A DNA stretch of 5,453 nt from JBJSXF01 sp046086225 (GTDB lineage: Bacteria > Actinomycetota > Acidimicrobiia > IMCC26256 > PALSA-610): positions 1 through 5,453 of the forward strand of contig JBJSXF010000143.1 in the NCBI GenBank assembly GCA_046086225.1. The letters run 5' to 3'. Under the pieces are notes generated by a model, which was not told the DNA's origin, ran no database searches, and saw only the letters and a list, made by a program, of their open reading frames with translations. Positions 1 through 5,453 of the stretch are shown piece by piece. Each line of letters starts with the position of its first letter. The first letter of the stretch is position 1. Position numbers and translations under genes: made by a program.

Positions 1-272
1 GCGCGCCGGAGCGCATCGGGCGAGACGGCGTCACGGGTTCCGAGACCGAGCAGGATCGCGGCCCGCACCGGCAGCCGACCACCGGTCGGCACGGCGAGAT
101 ACTCACCCGCGGCCCCGTCGAAGCCCGCCTCCTCCATGAAGGCGGCGAGTCCGCCGTCCATCGCCGCGTCGACGAGGTCGGCGCCGGGACCGGGTCGGCG
201 CCCGGTGAACACCGGCACGACGAGGAGGTCGGCCGCACCGATCCGGGGGACGAGTTCGACCTTCGGCGCCAC
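1..272 (-). CDS. pepA: Leucyl aminopeptidase (M17 family), N-terminal part, cut by window edge
   Basis: This is the first 90 codons of a gene that runs off the left edge, so no stop is visible. M17 aminopeptidases are cytosolic two-metal enzymes that remove N-terminal residues from peptides. The visible part matches the non-catalytic N-terminal domain: a hydrophobic strand (ADLLVVPVFTG, residues about 14-24), then an Asp/Ala/Gly-rich helix region (DLVDAAMDGGLAAF), GFDGAAGE, and the strand AAILLGLGTRDAV preceding an LRRA helix. The metal and catalytic residues lie in the missing C-terminal domain, so activity cannot be judged. The start is GTG at 272-270, chosen because a strong AGGAGG lies just upstream and an in-frame TGA (the end of pduO) sits only nine bases before it. 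It is almost certainly cotranscribed with pduO. The family call rests on recalled similarity of the N-terminal domain, which is less conserved than the catalytic domain. Confidence 0.75.
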   Translation of the reverse strand, partial: MAPKVELVPRIGAADLLVVPVFTGRRPGPGADLVDAAMDGGLAAFMEEAGFDGAAGEYLAVPTGGRLPVRAAILLGLGTRDAVSPDALRR

Positions 273-276
273 GGGA

Positions 277-282
277 CCTCCT
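277..282 (-). promoter_or_regulatory. Shine-Dalgarno site of pepA, overlapping the pduO stop
   Basis: On the minus strand AGGAGG lies four bases before the GTG start of pepA and shares its first A with the TGA stop of pduO. It decides the pepA start and suggests that ribosomes finishing pduO reinitiate on pepA. It is the only strong Shine-Dalgarno sequence I see at a gene start in this window. Confidence 0.75.
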
Positions 283-833
283 CAGTCGGTGCGGACCGCC
301 AGGAAGCGGCCCTCCTGCCACCGGGCGAGCGTGTAGACGAGGTCGGCGAGCCGGTTCAGGTAGGGGATCACCTGACTCGTCGGGTCGAGCCAGCCCACCC
401 GCACCGCAGCCACAGCAGAACGCTCGGCCCGCCGCACCACCGCGCGGGCGAGGTCGAGCGCGGCGGCGACCCGGTTCTCTCCGGGCACGACGAACTCGCG
501 GGGCGGGGTGAACCGCTCGGTGACCCGGTCGATGATCGGCTCGAGCGCCTCGACCATCTCGGCGGTCACGATCGAGACCCCCGGCTCGAGCTTCACCCGG
601 TCGGCCGTCTCAGTGGCAAGCTCGGCCCCGACGACGAACAGCTCGCGCTGGAGCCGGACGAGGAGCTCATGGAGCTCGGATCCCGCCTCGGTCTCGGCTC
701 GGGCCAGCCCGAGCGCGCTCACCGCCTCGTCGACCTCGCCGTAGGCCTCGGGCCCGGCGGCGTCCTTCGTGGTGCGGCGTCCGAAGAGGAGCCCCGTCGT
801 GCCGTCATCGCCCTGGCGCGTGTAGATCTTCAC
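282..833 (-). CDS. pduO: PduO-type corrinoid (cob(I)alamin) adenosyltransferase
   Basis: This 183-residue cytosolic enzyme transfers the adenosyl group of ATP to cob(I)alamin, making adenosylcobalamin for enzymes such as methylmalonyl-CoA mutase or class II ribonucleotide reductase. The length is typical of single-domain members. Visible family marks are the N-terminal ATP-binding stretch KIYTRQGDDGTTGL (residues 2-15); YGEVDE with Asp35, which pairs with an arginine at the subunit interface in the Lactobacillus enzyme (here probably Arg130); Phe114 in REFVVPG, matching the Phe that displaces the lower cobalamin ligand; ARAVVRRAER (129-138) with Arg134, Arg135, Glu137 and Arg138; and YLNRLADLVYTLAR (158-171) with Asn160 and Asp164. 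An oddity is that the usual GG after the Pro is GE, and the usual ALH before the ARxxxRRAER motif is ALD (Asp127). The start is GTG at 833-831, fixed by the conserved KIYT beginning. It has no Shine-Dalgarno site, but a TAGACT box lies just upstream. It precedes pepA by nine bases. MMAB/CobO-like names are also used for this activity, but CobA/BtuR-type enzymes are unrelated. Confidence 0.93.
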   Translation of the reverse strand: MKIYTRQGDDGTTGLLFGRRTTKDAAGPEAYGEVDEAVSALGLARAETEAGSELHELLVRLQRELFVVGAELATETADRVKLEPGVSIVTAEMVEALEPIIDRVTERFTPPREFVVPGENRVAAALDLARAVVRRAERSAVAAVRVGWLDPTSQVIPYLNRLADLVYTLARWQEGRFLAVRTD

Positions 834-842
834 AGGGAGACG

Positions 843-848
843 AGTCTA
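843..848 (-). promoter_or_regulatory. Candidate -10 box for pduO-pepA
   Basis: TAGACT on the minus strand fits the actinobacterial TANNNT -10 pattern and lies nine bases before the GTG of pduO. Transcription would start two or three bases before the start codon, giving a nearly leaderless message. This agrees with the absence of a Shine-Dalgarno site. No convincing -35 hexamer is visible at 16-19 bases upstream. Confidence 0.45.
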
Positions 849-893
849 CGGACGCCTGCCCGGCCACCCCGATCCCAATGCGGGAACCGCCCG

Positions 894-1274
894 GGCGCCG
901 CGATCCTCGCTGCGGCCGTGCTCCCTCTCTCGACCGCCTCCTCGGTCGCCGAGTTCGCGGGCGCCGAGGCCGCGCTCGACGATCGGGCGGGTGAGGCCCG
1001 CCTCTTCTCGGGCACCTTCGTGATCGTCACCGCCGTCGGTGCGCTCGTGGTTCTCGTGCCCGGGATGCCGCTCGTGCCCCTGCTCGTGCTGACCCAGGTA
1101 CTGAACGCAGTGCTCCTGCTCCCGCTCCTGGTCTTCATGACGTTGCTCGCCCGGGATCGCGCGCTCATGGGCGCGTTCACCGCCGGTCGCCGCGCCACGA
1201 CGGCCTACGCAACGGCGATCGCGGTCATCGGCGCCTGCGTCGTCGCGCTCGGTGCGCTCGCACTCACCGGTTGA
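894..1274 (+). pseudogene. 5'-truncated NRAMP-family Mn2+/Fe2+ transporter (C-terminal fragment)
   Basis: This open frame encodes about 126 residues matching the C-terminal third of NRAMP (MntH-like) proton-coupled metal transporters. In order it shows AAILAAAVLPLSTAS (end of TM8 and the following loop), a hydrophilic stretch ending EARLFSG, a helix (TFVIVTAVGALVVLVPG, TM9-like), a helix with the family pattern LTQVLNAVLLLPLLVFMTLLA (TM10, including the Gln reported to face the metal site), the basic cytosolic RDRALMG segment, and a last helix (TM11-like) before TGA at 1272-1274. The DPGN motif of TM1 and the MPH motif of TM6, both needed for metal binding, are missing, because pduO lies on the opposite strand immediately upstream. 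The frame is free of stops and third positions are G/C-rich, so the truncation is recent or the fragment is still used. The best in-frame start within the homology is GTG at 918 (118 residues), without a clear Shine-Dalgarno site. A working transporter is unlikely. Confidence 0.7.
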
Positions 1275-1311
1275 GCCGGATTGCGAGCCGGGTAGCCCGA
1301 CCGGCGCCGCC

Positions 1312-1317
1312 TAGCCT
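1312..1317 (+). promoter_or_regulatory. Candidate -10 box for leaderless metH
   Basis: TAGCCT fits the TANNNT pattern of actinobacterial sigma-70-type -10 boxes. Exactly six bases separate it from the ATG of metH, so transcription would start on the A of the start codon. No Shine-Dalgarno sequence exists upstream of metH, which supports a leaderless message. No clear -35 hexamer is seen in 1285-1296, as is common in high-GC actinobacteria. Confidence 0.6.
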
Positions 1318-1323
1318 GCGCCC

Positions 1324-4300
1324 ATGACGGATCCGCGGGGGGAGACACCGGTCGGCAGCGGGGCCGACCATGCGTTCCTCGACGCGCTCCGTGACCGGGT
1401 GCTGGTGCTCGACGGGGCCTTCGGCACCTTCATGCAGGAGCAGGACCTCGGGCCCGACGATTTCGGTGGCGAAGCGCTCGAGGGCTGCAACGAGCAGCTC
1501 GTCGTCACCCGGCCCGACCTCGTCGCCCGAATGCACGACGAGTTCCTGCGGGTGGGGTGCGACGGGATCGAGACGGCCACCTTCGGGGCCTTCCCGCTCG
1601 TGCTCACGGAGTACGGCCTCGAGGCCGAGACCCATGCCCTCAACGTTGCCGCGGCGCGCATCGCTCGCGAGGTGGCGTCCGACCACGCCGCCGACGGCCG
1701 CCCGCGCTTCGTCATCGGCTCGATCGGACCCGGCACCCGACTCCCGTCACTCGGTCAGATCCGGTACGCGAGCCTGCGCGACGGCTACGAGGCCCAGGTC
1801 GTCGGCCTCATCGAGGGCGGCATCGACGTCGTGCTGGTCGAGACGGTCTACGACCTGCTCCAGGCCCGGGCCGCGATCAACGGCGCCCGCCGGGCCATGA
1901 GCACGTGCGGTCGCCGACTGCCGATCATGGTGCAGGTCACCGTGGAGACCAACGGCCGCATGCTCGTCGGGAGCGAGATCGGCGCCGCCCTCACCGCGCT
2001 CGAGGCGCTCCGTCCCGATGTGATCGGCCTCAACTGTGCCACCGGGCCGGTCGAGATGACCGAGCACCTCCGCTACCTCGCCCGGCACGGCCGCACCTAC
2101 CTCTCGGCGCTGCCCAACGCCGGCCTGCCGTCGGTCGTCGACGGTCGCACCCACTACGACCTCTCGGCCGAAGGCCTCGCCGAGGCGCACGAGCGCTTCG
2201 TCACCGAGTTCGGGCTCAACGTCGTCGGCGGCTGCTGCGGCACCACGCCGGCACACCTCGCCGCGGTCATCGACCGACTCGGGCGCGACCGGGTCCCGGT
2301 GGCGCGGGTGCCCGAACCCGAGCCCGGATGCTCGTCGATCTACTCCCACGTGCCGTTCCGGCAGGACCTCGCCTACCTCGCGGTCGGCGAGCGCACCAAC
2401 GCGAACGGCTCGAAGCAGTTCCGTGAGGCGATGCTGGCCACCGACTGGGACACCTGCGTGCAGATGGCCCGGGACCAGGTGCGCGAGGGCGCCCACGTGC
2501 TCGACGTCTGCGTCGACTACGTCGGCCGCGACGGCACCGTCGACATGGACGAGATCGCGAGCCGCTTCGCGACCCAAGCCTCGCTGCCGCTCGTCTTCGA
2601 CTCGACCGAGCCCCAGGTCCTCGAGACCGGGCTCGAGCACCACGGGGGCAAGGCGATCCTCAACTCGGCCAACCTCGAGGAGGGCGAGGCCGAGGGCAAG
2701 CGGATGGACCGCGTCTTCCGCCTCGCCCGCGAGCACGGCGCCGCCGTCATCTGCCTCACCATCGACGAGGAGGGCCAGGCCCGCGACGCCGACTGGAAGC
2801 TGCGCGTCGCCCGGCGCCTCTACGACATCGCAACGAAGCGCTACGGCCTCGATCCGACCGACCTGCTCTTCGACCCGCTCACGTTCCCGCTGTCGACCGG
2901 CGACGACGACCTGCGCCGCGACGCCATGGAGACCATCGAGGCCATCCGCCGGATCAAGGCGGAGCTGCCCGGCGCGTCCACCATCCTCGGGCTCTCCAAC
3001 GTCTCGTTCGGCCTGAAGCCCGCCGCCCGCCACGTGCTCAACAGCGTGTTCCTCCACGAGTGCCGGGAGGCCGGCCTCGACGCGGCGATCGTCCACCCGG
3101 CCCGGATCGTGCCCCTCGCCCGCATCGACGAAGAGCAGCGAACCGTCGCCCTCGACCTCATCTACGACCGGCGCCGCGACGGCTACGACCCCCTCACCGC
3201 GTTCATGGCGCTCTTCGAGGGAGTGGAGGCGACCGCCGTCGCCCGCGAAGACCGCTCGGGCTGGCCCGTCGCCGAGCGCCTGAAGCACCGCATCATCGAC
3301 GGCGACCGCGACGGCCTCGAGGCCGACCTCGACGAGCAGCTGGCGACGATGCCCGCGCTCGGGATCGTCAACGATGTGCTCCTCGACGGCATGAAGGTCG
3401 TCGGCGAGCTCTTCGGCAGTGGTCAGATGCAACTGCCCTTCGTGCTCCAATCCGCCGAGACGATGAAGAACGCCGTCGCCCACCTCGAGCCGCACATGGA
3501 GAAGACCGACGGCGGCGGCAAGGGCACCGTGGTGCTCGCGACGGTGAAGGGCGACGTCCACGACATCGGCAAGAACCTCGTCGACATCATCCTCACCAAC
3601 AACGGCTACCTCGTGCACAACCTCGGCATCAAGATCGGCATCACCGAGATGATCGAGAAGGCGCTCGAGGTGGACGCCGACGCGATCGGCATGAGCGGGC
3701 TGCTCGTGAAGTCGACCCTCATCATGCGGGAGAACCTCGAGGAGCTGAACGAGCGTGGGCTCGCCGACCGGCTGCCCGTGCTGCTCGGCGGGGCGGCCCT
3801 CACCCGCACGTACGTCGAGCGCGATCTCCGCGAGGTCTACGCCGGTCGCGTGTTCTACGGCAAGGACGCGTTCGAGGGCCTCTACACGATGGATGCGCTC
3901 GTCAGCGGCGCACGCGACGGCACGCTCGACCCCGACTTCGGTCGGACGCCCGGAGGTCGCGACCTCCCGGCCCGGTCCGAGCGCGCGGCCGACGTCGTGC
4001 TCCCCGACCGAGCCGACGTCGCCTCCGACGCGCCGGCGTTCACACCGCCATTCCTCGGAGCCCGGATCGCCAAGGGCATCCCCCTCGACGACATCGCCGC
4101 CTACATCAACGAGACCGCGCTCTTCCGCAACCAGTGGCAGTTCCGCCCCGAGTCGGGCGAGTCGGATGCCGACTTCAAGGCCCGGATCCGGCCCGTGCTG
4201 CGCACCCAGCTCGACCTCGCCCGCCAGGACGGGCTGCTCGTGCCCGCCGTGGCGTGGGGCTACTTCCCCGTGAACTCCGACGGCACCGATCTCGTGGTGT

Positions 4301-4821
4301 GGACCGACGACGATCGCCGCACCGAGCGCGTGCGGTTCGCCTTCCCCCGCCAGCGCCGGGAGCCCTGGCACTGCATCGCCGACTTCTTCCGACCGGTGGC
4401 GACCGGCGATCCCGACTACGCCGCGTTCCATGTCGTGACGATGGGCCCGGTCTCGAGTGCACGCGAGCGCGAGCTCTTCGCCGACGACCGCTACCAGGAC
4501 TACCTGTTCCTCCACGGGCTCTCGGTCGAGATGACCGAGGCCCTCGCCGAACTCTGGCACCGCCGGATCCGCGAGGAGTGGGGCTTTGCCGACGAGGACG
4601 GGCCGAGCCTGGCCGGGCTCTTCCGGCAGCAGTACCGCGGATCGCGGTACTCGTGGGGCTACCCGGCCTGCCCCGACCTCGACGAGCAGCGCAAGGTCGT
4701 GGCCCTGCTCGGCGCCGACGCGATCGGCGTGAGCCTCACCGAGGAAGCGCACCTCGTGCCCGAGCAGTCGACCTCGGCGATCGTCGTGCCCCACCCGCAG
4801 GCGAAGTACTTCGTGGTCTGA
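1324..4821 (+). CDS. metH: Cobalamin-dependent methionine synthase
   Basis: This 1165-residue cytosolic enzyme transfers a methyl group from 5-methyltetrahydrofolate via cobalamin to homocysteine, making methionine and tetrahydrofolate. All four modules are present. The homocysteine domain (about 20-325) has zinc ligands Cys238 (GLNCATGP), Cys304 and Cys305 (GGCCGT). The methyl-folate domain (about 340-605) has GERTNANGSK, DVCVDYVGRDG, DSTEP and NSANLEEGE. The cobalamin cap and Rossmann module (about 640-880) have GDVHDIGKN with His746 as lower cobalt ligand, Asp744, SGLLVKS with Ser791 and Ser797, and LLGGAALT. The AdoMet reactivation domain (about 905-1165) has the RxxxGYPACPD motif with Arg1108, Gly1112 and Tyr1113. 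The CVDYVGRDG and LLVKST forms match what I recall of mycobacterial MetH rather than E. coli. Length is slightly under E. coli (1227), mostly through a shorter reactivation domain. The ATG start at 1324 places the homocysteine domain about 20 residues in and sits six bases after a TAGCCT box. It converges with the next gene across one base. No frameshift or missing key residue was seen. Confidence 0.98.
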   Translation: MTDPRGETPVGSGADHAFLDALRDRVLVLDGAFGTFMQEQDLGPDDFGGEALEGCNEQLVVTRPDLVARMHDEFLRVGCDGIETATFGAFPLVLTEYGLEAETHALNVAAARIAREVASDHAADGRPRFVIGSIGPGTRLPSLGQIRYASLRDGYEAQVVGLIEGGIDVVLVETVYDLLQARAAINGARRAMSTCGRRLPIMVQVTVETNGRMLVGSEIGAALTALEALRPDVIGLNCATGPVEMTEHLRYLARHGRTYLSALPNAGLPSVVDGRTHYDLSAEGLAEAHERFVTEFGLNVVGGCCGTTPAHLAAVIDRLGRDRVPVARVPEPEPGCSSIYSHVPFRQDLAYLAVGERTNANGSKQFREAMLATDWDTCVQMARDQVREGAHVLDVCVDYVGRDGTVDMDEIASRFATQASLPLVFDSTEPQVLETGLEHHGGKAILNSANLEEGEAEGKRMDRVFRLAREHGAAVICLTIDEEGQARDADWKLRVARRLYDIATKRYGLDPTDLLFDPLTFPLSTGDDDLRRDAMETIEAIRRIKAELPGASTILGLSNVSFGLKPAARHVLNSVFLHECREAGLDAAIVHPARIVPLARIDEEQRTVALDLIYDRRRDGYDPLTAFMALFEGVEATAVAREDRSGWPVAERLKHRIIDGDRDGLEADLDEQLATMPALGIVNDVLLDGMKVVGELFGSGQMQLPFVLQSAETMKNAVAHLEPHMEKTDGGGKGTVVLATVKGDVHDIGKNLVDIILTNNGYLVHNLGIKIGITEMIEKALEVDADAIGMSGLLVKSTLIMRENLEELNERGLADRLPVLLGGAALTRTYVERDLREVYAGRVFYGKDAFEGLYTMDALVSGARDGTLDPDFGRTPGGRDLPARSERAADVVLPDRADVASDAPAFTPPFLGARIAKGIPLDDIAAYINETALFRNQWQFRPESGESDADFKARIRPVLRTQLDLARQDGLLVPAVAWGYFPVNSDGTDLVVWTDDDRRTERVRFAFPRQRREPWHCIADFFRPVATGDPDYAAFHVVTMGPVSSARERELFADDRYQDYLFLHGLSVEMTEALAELWHRRIREEWGFADEDGPSLAGLFRQQYRGSRYSWGYPACPDLDEQRKVVALLGADAIGVSLTEEAHLVPEQSTSAIVVPHPQAKYFVV
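4631..4651. repeat. Perfect 9-bp inverted repeat inside the metH 3' end
   Basis: AGTACCGCG (4631-4639) and its exact reverse complement CGCGGTACT (4643-4651) are separated by three bases, GAT. It lies within metH codons for residues 1103-1110, overlapping the AdoMet-binding Arg1108, about 170 bases before the stop. No T-run follows on either strand, so it is not a standard intrinsic terminator. The encoded peptide YRGSRY is itself near-symmetric, so the hairpin may be a by-product of coding. Confidence 0.55.
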
Positions 4822-4822
4822 C

Positions 4823-5359
4823 TCAGCCGCCGAGCACCGCTCGGGGCAGGAGGTCCATCCCGAAGGCGGTGAGGATCGCCAGGTAGAGCAGCCCGGTCGC
4901 GGCCATCACCGCCGAGTAGGAACGCTCGCGCAGCGCGGCGCGGGTGAGCAGCACGAGGCCGATGGTCGTGACCGCGCAGACCGCCCAGATCCAGCCGAGC
5001 AGCCCGCGGTACCCGTCGTCGACGGCCCCCGTCCACACCTGCACCATCCCGGGCGGCCAGAGGTACACCACCAGATCGAGCGGCCAGACCCGGGCCGTCC
5101 AGGTGACGAGCTCACCGATCGGATCGCGGCGCAGGCCGGGCTGCACGAGGTACCAGTGGCCGAGGAGCATCGCGTCGCTCACCGCCCCGAGGAGGAGCGC
5201 ACCGGCGAGGAGCCGGGCCGCGGTGAGCGGAGCGGAACCCCCGACCCCGGGGACGGTGACCAGCAACGCCAGGAAGCCGATCACCGGAGCCACGAGATCG
5301 AGCCCGGGCGGGAACTCGGGTCCCCGGGTCGCCGGTCCCGACTCCGGCCGCCCGACCAT
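4823..5359 (-). CDS. Small multi-pass membrane protein of unknown function
   Basis: I cannot assign a function. Read from ATG at 5359-5357 it has 178 residues and about five hydrophobic segments, near residues 21-39, 45-67, 92-104 (weaker, with several charged or aromatic residues around it), 119-140 and 149-171. Notable marks are SDAMLLGHWYLVQPGL (61-76) at the end of the second segment with a lone His68; the aromatic-rich WPLDLVVYLWPPGMVQVW; an acidic turn VDDGYRGLLGW; and RAALRERSYSAVMAATGLLY before the last helix. There are no cysteines typical of metal or disulfide sites apart from one within a membrane segment. The start is uncertain: the frame stays open through a TTG at 5431 to the window edge, but the added residues are Arg/Gly-rich with less G/C-ended codons, so the ATG is preferred. 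GTG at 5368 is another option. It converges on metH with its TGA one base away. Confidence 0.7.
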   Translation of the reverse strand: MVGRPESGPATRGPEFPPGLDLVAPVIGFLALLVTVPGVGGSAPLTAARLLAGALLLGAVSDAMLLGHWYLVQPGLRRDPIGELVTWTARVWPLDLVVYLWPPGMVQVWTGAVDDGYRGLLGWIWAVCAVTTIGLVLLTRAALRERSYSAVMAATGLLYLAILTAFGMDLLPRAVLGG

Positions 5360-5453
5360 CGCCGCCACCCGGGCCCGGCTCCGGGGCCGCAGCTCCCCAC
5401 GACCGCCTCCCCCGGCCCGTCGACGAGCCAACGCGGCCCCAAGCGCAAGGGAG

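Noticed and set aside
669..893. Upstream extension of the NRAMP-like frame back to ATG 669
   Set aside because: Most of it lies antisense to the well-supported pduO gene and its translation shows no transporter similarity, so it is not part of the original gene.
1289..1299. CGGG-TAG-CCCG inverted repeat before metH as a terminator or operator
   Set aside because: The stem is only four base pairs with no T-run, which is expected by chance in such GC-rich DNA.
834..1323. A cobalamin riboswitch upstream of metH or pduO
   Set aside because: I found no B12-box-like sequence in a suitable place, both genes have start codons almost at their -10 boxes, and most of the interval encodes the NRAMP fragment.
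1747..4794. A 1015-codon open frame on the minus strand opposite metH
   Set aside because: It is a shadow of the GC-biased codon use of metH. Its translation is low-complexity, rich in V, E, G, A and R, has no domain I recognise, and lies wholly inside a certain gene.
3060..4886. A 608-codon plus-strand open frame within and just past metH
   Set aside because: Its translation is dominated by Arg, Pro and Gly, typical of an out-of-frame read of GC-rich coding DNA, and it overlaps metH throughout.
5360..5431. N-terminal extension of the membrane protein from TTG 5431
   Set aside because: The added 24 residues are Arg/Gly-rich with less biased codons and a rare start codon. It cannot be excluded because the frame stays open to the window edge, but the ATG at 5359 is the better choice.

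Overview
This 5.4 kb window is very GC-rich, with most codons ending in G or C. It looks like the chromosome of a high-GC actinobacterium. The methionine synthase is of the type I recall from mycobacteria, and both cobalamin genes have TANNNT boxes almost touching their start codons with no Shine-Dalgarno sequence, as in leaderless actinobacterial genes. An acidimicrobial-type lineage is plausible, but that is inference and no marker here proves it.

Layout, left to right. (1) Positions 1-272, minus strand: the N-terminal 90 codons of a leucyl aminopeptidase (M17/PepA family), cut by the window edge. (2) 282-833, minus strand: a complete PduO-type cob(I)alamin adenosyltransferase, directly upstream of and probably translationally coupled to pepA. 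(3) 834-1323: no intact gene. From about 894 to 1274 on the plus strand lies an in-frame C-terminal fragment of an NRAMP-family divalent-metal transporter whose first two thirds are absent. The last 49 bases hold the likely metH promoter. (4) 1324-4821, plus strand: a complete four-module cobalamin-dependent methionine synthase, MetH, with all key residues visible. (5) 4823 to about 5359, minus strand: a small multi-pass membrane protein of unknown function, converging on metH with one base between the two stop codons. Positions 5360-5453 hold only its uncertain upstream extension.

How the genes fit together: PduO makes adenosylcobalamin and MetH uses methylcobalamin, so the two branches of cobalamin use sit back to back and are transcribed divergently around the NRAMP remnant. 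PepA is probably a housekeeping passenger of the pduO transcript. No cobalamin riboswitch, RNA gene, mobile element, CRISPR array or long repeat was seen. I do not see a new multi-gene system. The points most worth a second look are the truncated but coding-like NRAMP fragment, the leaderless metH promoter, the one-base convergent junction with a perfect hairpin inside the metH 3' end, and the altered phosphate-loop region of the adenosyltransferase.
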